A stretch of DNA of 64,000 bases from Lepidodermella squamata (Eukaryota; Gastrotricha), in the NCBI GenBank assembly GCA_047495785.1, contig JBLDXI010000021.1, positions 1,984,001 through 2,048,000 on the forward strand, written 5' to 3'. Shown here one piece after another: positions 1 to 12,220 of this stretch. The notes beneath the pieces are model-generated. The model made no database searches. It saw nothing but the letters and a program-made list of their open reading frames with translations, and was not told the DNA's origin. Position 1 is the first letter of the stretch; every line of letters begins with the position of its first letter. Made by a program: the position numbers and the translations under genes.

Positions 1-32
1 CTTTTATTGAATTGGAAAGTAGCCCGAGTGAA

Positions 33-471
33 ATGGCAAAATATACGATGATTCTCGCTGTCGCTGTGGCAGCCATCGCTCTTTTTGTTGACAGCGCCTC
101 CGCAGCTGATTGTGGTGAGTTCTGCGTTTTTGATAACAAATACAATTGTTAATTTCTATGTAACCCTACAAGTTCCTACTGCTAATCCGAACGGCATGTT
201 CAAGAGAGTTTGCTTGGCGAATCCTGTTCGCGCCCAGAAAGCATACACGTGCCAGCAGTTTATCGCTTGGACCTCCTTTGGAAATAAATGCTACCCAATG
301 CTGTGCAACCCGCTCGGTCAGGGAAATGCACCCACTTACGGAAATGTGCGACGTATCTTCACCAGCAGGTAATTGCACTTTTGATTGTAATATCATCGAT
401 GGCATTTTCATTCTGCTATCTATTTCAGGGCTGCTGATGCGTCAGTTTGCGCCGCGAACGCAAATGTGTAA
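33..471 (+). CDS. small secreted cysteine-containing protein, unrecognised
   Basis: Three exons (33-114, 173-368, 429-471) join in phase to give about 106 residues. The N-terminus MAKYTMILAVAVAAIALF followed by an Ala/Ser-rich stretch is a clear signal peptide ending near SASA. The mature part has six cysteines (motifs DC, RVC, YTC, NKC, MLC, SVC) and no second membrane segment, so it is probably a small extracellular protein. Introns are 58 and 60 nt with GTGAGT and GTAATT donors. The ATG at 33 lies only 32 nt from the window edge, so an upstream 5' exon cannot be excluded. I do not recognise the family and assign no function. Confidence 0.6.
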
Positions 472-2890
472 AACCGCTGTAGCTGATATGACTAGTACCT
501 TACCACAACCCCACCATTTCGATTTCGATTCTACAAAAAACAACAAAGTTTTTATCCCGATATTTTGCGATATTTTGCAGATTACGCACGAGTTGTTAAA
601 TTGCTGTTCTACAGTACCAGTTAACGTTTCCTTTTTTCCTAATTAAATCTCGCCCACATTTCCGGTATTTCTTTCCGATTAATTTCCTTCAATATCGTAA
701 TAAATTTGTAATTTCGAGGTTAACTAAACCTAATGCTGATACAATTATGTAGAATAAACCAATAATATTTGTGAATTCTTTTCGGATATTTGAAATTAGG
801 ACAGGAAAGAATTAGGACAGGCGTTTTTATTCCTTTCTAATCATGAGTTTTATATGACCTATAGCTATTATAATCGAAAGTAATGTCGCGTATTCTGCGA
901 CCATGAAATTATCCCTCGGAGAGTACGAGCCATTATGGAGGAAGAGATTGAGAGCAAATGTGTTTTAATTCGACAGGTTTAAGTGTATGCGAGGTTCTCA
1001 TCTTAGCTGCAGTGGCGCCGCTGACAAAATAAGCATCATTTTATTCACATAAACAATGTGTGATATGACATATGGCAAAATAAAGCTTGGACTGCCGACA
1101 ACTATACCGTGTTTAACATTTTATTTGTTTTGGTGTTCTTCTAAGGACAACAGCTTTTCACTGAAGTTCCGTTAGTTTTTTGTTATAACAGAGCGCAGAT
1201 TTTTTCGCCAAGATGCAGAACGTGATTTTCAGCTGGTACATTCGCCGCCTCTGGCAATAAAAAAAGTGTTACATTTCAAACAATTCTCCCTTATTTTTCG
1301 TTCACAGCAGAAAAATCTACACACTCGTAAAGGTGCGATACACCTGGCGTATTTTTTACGAAAATAAACAATCCAAAACCGCGCTATTATATGAAGCACG
1401 TCGGCCACGGTTATCTTTGGGCTATCGAAGCACTGATCCTTACTGTATTTCTATGTACATGCGTGGAAATGAAGTGCATAGCTTGTTTTTTAGACGCTCA
1501 TCCTGCGCTCATATTAGAGAAACAGATACACGCGAAGCGGAATATACTTATTCTGATTTTTAACGCTCAGTAATATAAACCTAGCCGGCGGCGGAACTTG
1601 GCCTAAAGTAAGGGTGCCACTATAAACCGCGATTCAATACATATTCGCATCTTACTCCCTCCTCTTTACAATTGCGTCTTTTGTGCTATCTGTGCTGTAT
1701 CAATGCAGGCAGACGGAAGTGTGCCCGCTTGCGCCATAAACCCAGCTGCATTTTTGGAGCGATCAAATAAAAACATGGCCGTAACTATTACATAATTATA
1801 CAAACGCGTTTTTCGCCAAACCATTTGCTGCAACTGTAAAACAATTCGATTTTTATTGTTTACTGCATTTCGCACCCGCGTGCTGTTTTATGTTGTATTT
1901 TTTTCTTACTGTTTTTCCCGAGAGATCAAATCAGACGCTGTCCAGCTATTGTTCAGTTCAGTGCCATTAACTTTCCGTATAGAATACCATGAAGGGCATT
2001 TGACGGCTGATGTAAAAATCAGCTCATCTTTTAAAACTACCCGCGATGTTTTGTAAGCTTATCGCCATGTGAGAGATTCAATTATTTATCTTAAACTGGT
2101 CGAGTTATTCGTTTAATTGGTCGCGGGCGCGTGCACGCCGGGATTATTAGCGCCGATATTGAGCGCGCACAATTTGGCCACCCTAATCATTGCGCAACGC
2201 AGCGTTGGCCGGGGCGAAGGCGACAAGCCAAAACGGCGCCAATTCTTATTTATCCTCAACAAAGTTTCGCCTGGAATAAGTAATATAAAATTTGAGGCTA
2301 AATTCTGTTATATTGAACGCGCGCGGGATATTATAGTTTAATAATAAGTTCGAGTGACCGATATCAATCGCGCGCATTGTCTCAAGACCCACTCGCCACA
2401 ATTTCAACGCTTCTTGTGGCCCGCGCCCGGGTGTAATGTTTCAGTGTACCGGAACCATATGTCAAGATGTTATAGAATCTTATATTAGTAAAATATTTAT
2501 CGAATATACAACTTACATCTTGGCGGGCATTCAAACTTTCATTCACCCAAACACTCGGGCGCGGTGTATTAAGGCTATCATTTGTCATTAATTTTGAGAC
2601 GTCGCGACGCTCTCGTCGAGTCATTGACGCTTCTCCCCCAGTAATTTTTACCCGAATGCGAATTTGAGTAGTTTATTATTGATAAGTCAGGCTTGCTCCC
2701 GCTGAAATGCCTCTTGACTTGAGGGCCATTTTCTAGGCAAATTAGCTGGCCACCAGCGATGAAAAATGTCACCGATGCGAGATACGAGCGCTTTGTTCAG
2801 GTTTTCAAAATCAAGCACGTGTAATGAGAGATAACCGCCGTGCTTCAAGCCTTTCGCGCTCGCGCGCATTTTTGTGCGATGCGCGTATGA
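472..2890. other. intergenic, no supported gene
   Basis: AT-rich DNA with local CpG/GCGC-rich patches (for example around 2120-2250). Open frames on both strands are short, lack splice-compatible neighbours and resemble no family I know. I see no RNA gene or clear repeat before the transposon that begins at 2899. Confidence 0.5.
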
Positions 2891-2898
2891 TGATAATT

Positions 2899-3111
2899 GG
2901 ACCATACTTTAATATTCATCTAATTCATTTTTTTCTGCATCTAATATCTTTTTTCCACATCTAAATCTTTTTTTCGCATCTAGGCATTTTTTCTACAGCT
3001 AATTCTACTTTTTCTCACATCTAATTTAAAAATAGCTAGAATGACTTCAAAAAAATTGAAAAATGATTCAGCGCGTTTTTCTCGATAAGAAAACATATGT
3101 TTCGTTGCCAG
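2899..3111 (+). repeat. left terminal inverted repeat of the MULE
   Basis: Near-perfect reverse complement of 4149-4361. It contains about five degenerate tandem units of roughly 19-22 bp, each with a T-run followed by CATCTAA or a variant (ACATCTAA, GCATCTAG, ACAGCTAA). It ends at the inner boundary with CATATGTTTCGTTGCCAG. Repeated short motifs in the arms could be transposase-binding sites (inference). Confidence 0.85.
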
Positions 3112-3179
3112 AACATAGGTAAATCGCTTTATTTAGCGAAAAGAAAAGAAAAAAGGAAAAATGAAAGAAAAACATCAAT

Positions 3180-3974
3180 TTAAGGCTTCATGTGAAACGC
3201 ACACATCAACCGTTTTGCTCCGGGGAACACCTTTTTGACGGCCTTGCTGATAGCTTTAGAGCCGTCTGCCATAACGGCTTCGCAGACAAACTTCGGGGCT
3301 GCTTGAGGCACAACTCCGAGTAGCCTACGATAGGCATCCGAGTCTTCATGGCTTGAAACCGACAAGACAACGGTATGGAATTGTTTCGCAACATCAGAGA
3401 CGCCCAACAACATGAGGACACCCTTGTCGGGCCTTCGAATCGTTTTGTAAGTGGCATCCACCTTGGGAATATTCGGGTATCGGATGAGAAACAATACGAA
3501 TTTTGAAGTTACCTGAATAGCGCCAGGACCTGGTTGAAGCTTCATCAGGAGATTCGCAGTGGTTAGGTTTACCTGGTACTTCGCCTCAACTTTTCAACTT
3601 GTCAACTTGTGCGGGTTCTTCAGTAGTTTGTGGTGATGATTGCAGCTGGTTTCTAGTAGAACAACGTCGTTCGACTCAGCGCGACACTGCGCACGACTAC
3701 GATGATTACAGCGCTCGTAGCCCGCTTTGTTTCTGAAGACGCAAATGAACGATTGCACACGGGTTCCGTCTTTCAAAACCTGCTCACTGGCCGCCGGTCG
3801 CAGCAGAGGATTGTCAGATTTGAACCTAGCGATTGCTTCCTCCCACGTCGAATCAGTTACTCGGAGCTTCTCGAAGTATCTAATGTTTTTACCCCTAGTG
3901 GGCTTATCTCCAACAACGGTATCATCCGATGACGATACTACCGTTGAAGGAGACGAAAAAATGAGTTGTTTCAT
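3180..3974 (-). pseudogene. truncated MULE transposase with in-frame TGA
   Basis: Reading from the ATG at 3974, the frame first encodes an N-terminal zinc-binding-like segment (YERCNHRSRAQC, then SCNHHH), resembling the FLYWCH/WRKY-type fingers in front of MULE transposases. A single TGA (3594-3596) interrupts it. The same frame then continues to 3180 with the core: VDATYKT (first acidic residue), LGVSDVAKQFH, SSHEDSDAYRRLL, and VMADGSKAISKAV (second Asp) through LMCAFHM. The protein stops just after the point where the second catalytic Asp is passed, so the last catalytic Glu and the C-terminal part are missing. It is inactive by inspection. Confidence 0.8.
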
Positions 3975-4148
3975 GATTTGAGCAAATGAGCAAATGGGTC
4001 GATTCAATTTTCAACGACTGATGTGGAGCTGGAAAATTCGCGTGAGGCACGCGCTAAACATGACTATTGCGCAATTTATTTACTACGCCTTTCGCACGTG
4101 CATTCTTCTATTAACATTTTCCCACGTGCCTTTTTCCGCGCGCCTGAT

Positions 4149-4361
4149 CTGGCAACGAAACATATGTTTTCTTATCGAGAAAAACGCGCTGAATCATTTT
4201 TCAATTTTTTTGAAGTCATTCTAGCTATTTTTAAATTAGATGTGAGAAAAAGTAGAATTAGCTGTAGAAAAAATGCCTAGATGCGAAAAAAAGATTTAGA
4301 TGTGGAAAAAAGATATTAGATGCAGAAAAAAATGATTTAGATGCCAATTAAAGTATATTTC
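4149..4361 (-). repeat. right terminal inverted repeat of the MULE
   Basis: Starts CTGGCAACGAAACATATG and runs outward to the 8-bp target duplication at 4362-4369. It mirrors the left arm at 2899-3111, including the A-rich/TTAGATG repeated motif. Confidence 0.85.
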
Positions 4362-4369
4362 TGATAATT

Positions 4370-7300
4370 CGCGGACTACAAAGCCAATATAATAACAAGA
4401 AAAGCACTTTTAAACAGCTACAAAATAATACTGGTTGTTTATAATAAGTTTTCTTAATTTTTGACGCTTGATAATGAAGTCCTCGCGCCGCAAGTCTGTT
4501 AAAAGGCTGATGAGCCAGAATAAAATGCGCAGAAATCAAATAAACAGCTTTTGCAATTCATAAAAATTTCACGCTTTTTGGCCGCTTTCGAATTATCTTA
4601 TTTTCCTCTTTCATACTACAAGGCATTGTGAGATTTTTCCATCTCAACTCGATTATTATTTACTACCTTTTACGCAATCATAATTTCTTTTTCCTCATCA
4701 AGACATTTTGCACCTGACGCTACTGAAAGTTGGCGTTGTTATTTTCGCATGGCCATCCGATCGCAAGAAAGAAGCCAAACTTCGCACCCAAAGATTTCAC
4801 GCCAGTCGACAGGTAGTTGTTACTACTATGCTTTTAAGTACATCTACCTGTAAATCTCGTGCGTAGGGGCAAGGTTTTTACTAAATTACTCGCGTATCGA
4901 TTACAATGTCCTGGCGTTATTGTGGTTTCATTTCAAGGCATAATGAATTCGATCTTTTGTTTTACGCGATATGCCTTTTTAACTTTTACGCTATAATTTT
5001 CACGGAAGGATAAGCTGGCCTGCAAAAATCTTAACCATCCGTTGAAACCAACGCGAACTTTCTTCCGATCCAGTTTTTACTAACGCCAAGTTTTGATTAA
5101 TTACCCAGCAATCACGTTGCATTTCATTCAGTCTGGATGGATGTTTGATTATGTCTGCTGATTTAGTATTCTAGTTGTAAAATAGCATATTACATGAAAA
5201 ATTTACTCTGCAGGTCGAAATAATCAAGTACATGCTGTTTTTGCGATCTCCATGGTGAGATACATTGCGAGCATGGCACATCAAACTTCCGATCACGATA
5301 AAAAAAATAGAATTTTTATGCGGTAAAAAATTATTTGTAATGTTTGCGCAGAAAAGTAATCATATTTCCTATACTTATTATAATATTGCCTTATCAAATG
5401 GGAACATTTAGCTCGTGTCCATAGGCGATGGACAATATTACCCTGTCGCACTTTTCCATTCGTCGCGCTAAGCGTTTCGGCAATACTTAGACATGCTATA
5501 CGGCGTGATCCGATAACACCCGGTGCGTCTGCACCCGTGAATCTGCATTTTTTAAATTTTCATAATGCAAACTTTATTATCATTTTTTGCATATTTCATT
5601 CAACTCGCTATTAAGTCATTGTAGTAATGCCGTAATCGCCCCGCAAAAAGCCGGTGCAACCGTATGTGCTCCCTTTTTCTATAATATATCGAATCTTGTT
5701 TCTGGATATAACGTGCAGATTTACGTTAATTTTCCCAAATGATTAGTGTCCCGCCGCAACAGTAGATCCGATTTCGTTTCGCAGCCTAATTGGCGCTGAT
5801 GATGATAAGACATGAGACAACTCCGATGACCAGTTCCGCGGCTTTATTATTTTGTATGCCGCCAGTACTTTTTTGCGCTGATCCCATGAAAAACAATTGC
5901 GGAGACAAATGTCTCGTTGCTGATTTCGCATTATTTTTCTACCGATGCCGTTCAAGTCGCCTCTTCACATGACCGCTGTTAAGTTTTGAAATGAGTTTTT
6001 ACCGGCCAAATGATAATTACGCGCTCAATATACAATTGCTATTATGGCGGCTTCTGCGGCTAAAAACCGCCAGAGACTTTATACTCCACTGGGCAGTCAT
6101 CATACGAATTTTTTATTACTTGAAGCAAAGCAATCGGTCATTTCGCTGTTTTGCGCAATCAGTGCGCGTGGCGCCGCGAAAAAAATTAATCTTCAAAATT
6201 CCATTTTTTTGCGGCTGAGATTAGCACTTATTAATCACCGAGTGTGACGGGTGCAGTTTTTACCTGAAACGCCTTTTCGCTCGCCGCTTGCGAGTGATTA
6301 TTTTTACGCAAAGTTGAAAAAGCATAATAGCCAAGCTTGTTATCGCGTTTCCCGGTCAGTCGAAATTCGACACCTAAGTCAAGTGTAAAATTTTTCAAGT
6401 GCTGACCGCCGTGTGTTTTATTCAATTCCTATCGCTTTGGCGCCAAATATCAGTTAAATTATACTCATCTCTCGCTCATGTAGAGCGTGAATATTCGCAC
6501 GTGAGACAGTCAGCAGCGAAAGCGGCACCTTTCGCACTGGATGATGTTGGCAAAAAGCAAAGTTTTTCTTTTTTTTGTTTGGATGAAAGCTGAATTCCTT
6601 TTCAGCTTTTCGCATTGTCATCTGAGCGATTTTTTATTGTCCTAGACTTGGGACAAGTCATCCGTCTGGCCTGCTATTTGCCACCCCTCGATTTATTTTG
6701 CTATTCATGGCTCTTGAATAACATCACTCGTGCCCTAATGAGGAGATGGCGCGCAAATTTTCTCTGCGACTCCCTGAGCGCGCACCGCTTCTCAATTTGT
6801 CATGTATCAATAATAACCGGCGCGCGACTTGTGTTTTTCTTGTCGATGCGGCACTGCCATGTATTTTTTTTGGTTTCTTATTCAACGAGAAAGTGAGCAG
6901 TTATTTACCAATTTATAAGTCTCTATCCTGAGCAGCGCTTCTCCGCATGAAAAATCGTCAGCTATATTAGCATTAATTTATCAATTGATACAAGAGCGTG
7001 TGGCCAAGAAGATTGACATATGGCCATCATGCCTAGGATTCAAAGGGAAGTGATGTACGCTGGTTGACATATTTTATACACGTGGATAGGTAAGTAATGC
7101 GTGTGTATTTTCGGCACAGCTGTATGTTGCCAGTTATTTTTGAGAGCTTTTTACGATCCTAATACTGCTGGCTGCAGCAGTAATGATGATGATGATGATG
7201 ATACACGCCAGCTTTTTGCGCAGTTTATTTAGTGTTTCCTCATCTGAATTTATGTTGTTTTTCTAAAATAATTAGTACACATTAAATAATATCAAGCGGC

Positions 7301-9295
7301 TATAATGGTCGCGATCATGTAGCTTTTCATAGCATCAGTAGGAAAACACTTATTCACCTGAATTTTGGTGCGCAATTTCGGGTGCCGATTTTGGGAGTAA
7401 TTTGTTACCGCTTGTTTCTCGCCTGGTTTTATCAATTATTTATTGCGCAATAAGCACGTGGGTTCAATGCCGCGTGCTCGCCAACGCGTGTCGTCTTCCG
7501 CTCTGCCCGCGGTTGTCTTAATATTTTATAACCGAAACGCCTGGCAGTGATTCGCGCAACAAGGGCGTGCCGACGAGCGTGTTTCGTTGACTGGCAGAAT
7601 AACAAAAACAAACAAGCTTTCGCTAGGTTCACGCCCTAGTTGCCGATGATATATTATTGTTGTAGTTTCGGTGTAATTCCTAACAGGATTGCTCGTTGCG
7701 CAACACCATCTGCACCTGTGAACATCGAATTCCTTTGATGTGTGACTTCATCATCATCTTTGGAAATTTGCCGCGATAAATCGATTTATTCTTCTTCTTC
7801 TTCAACCGTGTTAGAATATTTAATGAATTTTGGACCTCGATATATAGCAAACAGAATTTGTTTTCTGCTGTTGGCGCGGTTGTAACGCCTTGTCGCTTTG
7901 TTGTGGTGTTTTCACTGGCGCCGTTCTTTTGTTGACTTTTTACAGCCGATGCCGCTGCTGGCTATTTCCTCGCGCCCACATCACAATTGTTATACATATC
8001 GCCGCTTGACAAAATACCTATATAGTATCATCTGTACATATTTCTCCGCGTTTCCTCTACCTGATGCCAGTTCGTTGACTAACGGCTTTGGTAATATGAT
8101 AAAACAAAACACGCCATGTTTTATGTGGCTCCTTTCCGCCATCATCGATGAGCCCTTCTCAGCTTTTAATTGCCAGCGTGTTTTTGGCGCGCATCTTCGG
8201 CCAACAACTCGACAACACCTTATTTGCACAATCAAATGTAGTATAATATCATTGTTGTCTCCCTCCTCGTCTGCTACCGCCATTGTTTTTGCTCAAGCGC
8301 CAAGCGCATCGCGTCCGGCAGCTATGGGCCGAGTAATACCCGCTTAAGGAGCCAACAAGTGCTCGAACAATTAATTAATTGATTGCCCCTACTCATCATC
8401 GGCCACGTAAATATCGTCTCGATTTCAAATCAAAACATCACAACAACAACAACAAACGACGCGCCGGAAGCTTTTACGACAACCTTCCGGCCCGATCGCT
8501 TTTAGGCAGGCCTGATCTTGGCCATCCACGCTCTGTCGAGGGACTGCGCGCACCCGAGAAAAACGAACTCTAAAAAGTCGCGCAGCTTTTTTTGTAACTT
8601 GAGTGGTACCTTGAAGTGGCTCGCTGGCATTAGCTCACTTGGCGGGTTGTCAACGGTGTGGCTTTGAGAAATAATAATCCCAACGCGGCGAATTAATTAC
8701 GATTTTTCTTATATTTTGTGTTTTTATTCGCACGTGTTTATCGCACTGCGCAAAAAATAAGTAAGTGACCGCTGGCGCGCGACACCTGGGCGCAAAGGCG
8801 GCGCCTTTTACGCGTGTTGCTAAATAATTTATCGGCATCGGTATGACACCGCGGTATGACGCTGAATAAAAAATGTCGAGAGGCCGCACTTTCTCGACAG
8901 GTAATGCGAGATGATGACCACCCGAGAGGCGTCTAAATGCGCGCATGCTATTTACCACTTAATAGACCGACAACATTTTGAAAATTTGTTGTTCAAGTGT
9001 TATTTTTTCAAGAGGAACAACAAGTGGCGTTGATCTCGCTGCGATATATCGGCGTGAATGGCCTTCATTAGGCAGCTATAAAGCAGTTAGATTTGCGTGC
9101 CGGGCTTCTTTCGCGCGCGCGGGCTCTCTCTCGGCCGGCCCGATCACGTTCTCTTTTCACGCGCGCGCGCGGCGCCATCTTGCGCGCATAAAGGTGGCAA
9201 AAGGTCAAGCGCGCTCGATATATACGGCTTAATGTTAAAATTTCTATTTTCCTGTATAGAATTGTGGTTTATAACTAATTGATGCCAACATTTCG
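4370..9295. other. long intergenic region, no supported gene
   Basis: About 4.9 kb with no reading frame that looks like a real exon on either strand. It contains simple repeats (GAT/ATG runs near 7175-7202, CTT/TTC runs near 7790) and GCGC-rich stretches near 9110-9220, just upstream of the next gene, which may be promoter-proximal. No tRNA, transposase or long inverted repeat was noticed. Confidence 0.5.
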
Positions 9296-12220
9296 ATGAT
9301 TTTGCGGTTTTGTTCGTCGCTGCTGCTATGGCTGCTGGCGAGCTTATTCGCCGGACAAAGCTGCGCCGAGTCATTGGAACTGTCCCTCCAGCGCAATGTC
9401 GCTTTCCTACGCGCTTCAGCTGGGTGCAGTGTGCCAATCGACTTCGACCGCGCTCTTTTCCAACATTTGCGGTACGCCTTTACCGAACGCAACATTCTAG
9501 TCGCGCATCTCGAGGTCAACTTCGACTACTACACAATTAACAAGCGGTATCACATCATACTGATGCCGGACAGTCGAGGCGTACACATCTCGTGAGAGTT
9601 ATCACGATTGTTTTCCCAGAGTTGTCATACGTTCGCGCGGGTTTAGCCAACGCTGCAACCACCGTACTTGCCGCTGTTCTGATCATTGTAATAGTCAAGG
9701 ACGATCCTGTCATGCGCAGGGAAATTTTGTCTTTTATTTGTCTATTTGTTTCATGCACTTCGTCCTTATCGATGATGCTACCAGTAATGGGGGAAATTCG
9801 AAATGCGTAGTTTGTTTCAGTCATCTTTGATCGTTGTATTATCCTCGGAATTTAAGCTTTAATTTGCTGGAATAAAATTAATAAAATGAGATGCCAGATC
9901 AAACGTGGTGATGACTTTGAAGATCAGCGAACCTTCTGAACAAGCCTGGTTCGAGGTCTGAGCTGAAGGTATTTTCCACCTGTCCGCAGAATATGTGTTC
10001 CTAATTGATCACTTCTGCGCGAACAGCGACAAAATAATTAAACTGTTCTCTAAACCACCTTAATATTCACGATATTTTCTGAACCCTCGAACAGTCTATT
10101 TCGGCTATGCGCAGCTCGGATTTCCGCCTATCATCAAAAAGGTAAACATATTTATTTGGAATTTAATTCAACATCTGGCATGAATTAAAAAAAGTTAACA
10201 TTCTTTAAGGAAGAGCCTTATATTTTTTGTTTCGATAGGCGACTTTCGTCTTGCTTGGAATTAGCGGTTACGCCCTGATTTCGATAATCGCCCTGACATC
10301 ACGAAGCCCGGCCGATCAGCTGGCATTCATAGTCTGCTTCCTCTTCCTCAGTGTCGTGCTCATGTTCTCGGCAAAACGCCTGGTCCAGGCCGACGCGCTA
10401 CGACCAGCTGACCGATATGTCCTCGGACTAGTTCGCATTTTCGGCGACTCACAGCAGCAAAAAACTGTGTTGAGCGCTTCGCTCGGCCCTAAATCCGACC
10501 TGTTACTGCAGCAACCTGACACGCTGGTCGCCGACCACCCAGACATAACAGTCTACCCTTCGATCTCCGATGCGCCACGTCTCCTCTTCATGTCAAAATA
10601 CTGGTCGCGCTACTGTAAATGCCTGCGTCGAATTTGCCACGAGCACCGCGGAATCGCCATCGGCCTTCCGATTCTAGCACCGATCCTACTCATCGGCTTT
10701 GTCCTGAACACGATACCATTGGTGCAACTAATTGTTTTCGTTGTCCTTCAAATCCGAGCCAACATGATCATTTACGCCAACGGCGTTTCAACCCTCATCC
10801 TATTCATTTGCTCGACAATTTTGTTCATCGGCTATGTAACCCTATTGCTTTACATACCATGCGTACTCATTCTATGTCTTTACTACACGTTCTTGGCTAT
10901 GCTCAACTCCATTCATTTGTTAATGATCGGCCTAGCATTTGCGGTTGTAGTTTATCAGTTGGGAATTTTCATCTGCCACGAAAGTGAAAAATTCACGTAT
11001 TTGACAGAAAGCGTTGTGCGCCTGAACTTGACCTATTTACGCTATGAGGGCGCCATACACCGCGGTCCGTGTTGCGAGCAATTAATTCGATCAGTTCCGC
11101 TATTCCCGAACCACGTTCAAATCAATTCCATCTTCTTCGACTCACTTGTCAAGACGTTTTTCCCGCTTTCGCACAGCATTAAGAATATTTGTTTCCGAGC
11201 TGGTCTTTTCTCGTTCGCTGTCATCTTCATCTTCATCATGCTCGTGCAATGCGGGGCGACATTTTTCGTCAACCAGGCCATTAGCATCAATCTATTGCTG
11301 GCTGTACTTGTTCCTAAACTTGTATTTTCACTGTGGCCGTGTTGCGCTTCCAACTCCCTGCTACCGTCGCCGACTGTCGAACAGGCCATTTACATCCTTA
11401 TCGATGATTGGTACCGCAAAAACTGCCAAAACTCGCAAAAACCATCGCCGACCATTCTCAAAATCGGACCAGGCGTTGAATTCTCGTCGAAAATGACGCC
11501 ACAGATGGGTGCTCGGGACATTGTCATCGCCAACATGCTGGATCAGGTAAAGATCAGATTATTCTCTATAATTTGATGATTAATCATTTATTTTTCCAGC
11601 AAAATCCTTTCGCAGATAACTACTACGGCACAATTACGACTGGAAAGTATTCAGGTAATGGCGGCAGTCCAATTACAAACTACGCCGATACCACCCTGGC
11701 TGAATCGGGCCGTTACACTATGAATTCATCCCGCGGACCTGGCCCACTTCACGGCACGCTGCCTTCTTCGGCCAGCCATCACCTGCAGCACAATACCCAG
11801 CCGATGCAAGTATCGACCATGTCGAATTCGATGATTAAACACGCCGTTTTCGCTGGAAAACCAAACATTCACACGTCATCGACTGGCGATACGGGTAGCG
11901 AGGTTGACTCGATTCTCTACTACAACGACATCATCAGCAAACACCCGTCCGAGCGGACGCCAGTAACGCCGTACAACAACCACAACCACGCCGGCGTTCG
12001 GGTGTTCAGCAACGGTAAGGCGATGGAAGCGTCGTTGTTGAATAACGCCAAATCGCCGAATGACATAACGCTGTCGAGCGACCAGAGCTCGACCGAAGAT
12101 TCGCCGCTCAACGGACCCGGTTCGCCGTCGTCGTACGTCGGCATGCAGCATCACCAGCGCAACGGCGCCGCCCTGGCGACAGTTCGTAGTCAAAGCGACA
12201 CTGATGAGTCATCGCTGTAA
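9296..12220 (+). CDS. unrecognised polytopic membrane protein with Ser-rich cytoplasmic tail
   Basis: Exon 1 (9296-about 9591) starts MILRFCSSLLLWLLASLF, a signal peptide. Probable exon 2 (10095-10141, ending FPPIIKK) joins in phase to exon 3 (10239-11546) and exon 4 (11600-12220; 53-nt intron). Exon 3 encodes about eight or more hydrophobic segments (e.g. ATFVLLGISGYALISIIA, LAFIVCFLFLSVVLMF, GYVTLLLYIPCVLILCLYY, LFSFAVIFIFIMLV). Exon 4 is a 206-residue polar tail rich in Ser, Asn and His. The exon 1/exon 2 junction is unresolved: the obvious donor at 9592 (GTGAGA) does not match the phase of exon 2, and intron 1 is almost entirely the inverted copy of the neighbouring receptor's 3' end. Exon 1 may therefore be misassigned. 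A polyadenylation signal (AATAAA) is at 12798. I do not recognise the family. Confidence 0.6.
9601..10085 (+). repeat. 485-bp inverted duplicate of the receptor 3' end (copy A)
   Basis: Reverse complement of 13027-13511 with no mismatch in the stretches I compared. It carries the last 69 codons of the GABA-B-like receptor (from ITIVFPELSYVRAG to GEIRNA), the stop codon and 275 bp of 3' flank including two AATAAA signals. It begins mid-codon-run of the receptor exon (at ATC ACG) without any upstream receptor sequence, so it is a derived fragment and not a gene. It lies within intron 1 of the polytopic gene. Confidence 0.9.

Larger units (their letters stand above)
2899..4361. mobile_element. 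Mutator-like (MULE) DNA transposon with long terminal inverted repeats
   Basis: A 1,463-bp element bounded by two inverted arms of equal length (2899-3111 and 4149-4361, 213 bp each). It is flanked by the direct repeat TGATAATT at 2891-2898 and 4362-4369. The 8-bp target duplication, arms of about 200 bp and an internal MULE-type transposase fragment on the minus strand together fit the Mutator superfamily. The transposase is truncated and carries an in-frame stop, so this copy is probably non-autonomous. The flanking duplication is intact and the arms remain very similar, which suggests a fairly recent insertion. Outermost bases of the arms (about 13 bp) match less well than the inner part. 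Confidence 0.85.

Noticed and set aside
3594-3596. TGA as a recoded (selenocysteine) codon
   Set aside because: The transposase is also truncated at the C-terminus; a plain nonsense mutation in a decayed element is simpler.
4370-9295. Several 60-150 codon open frames in the gene-poor left part
   Set aside because: Many begin at non-ATG codons, have unusual composition, lack splice-compatible neighbours and match no family.
9592-9810. Plus-strand 72-codon frame within copy A as a small membrane protein gene
   Set aside because: It is the receptor's TM6-TM7 fragment without start or signal; the apparent start is a GTG at the duplication edge.
9555-9824. Minus-strand frame starting MTETNYAFRISP, also found on the plus strand at 13288
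   Set aside because: It is the antisense of the receptor's last exon, appearing twice because of the inverted duplication.
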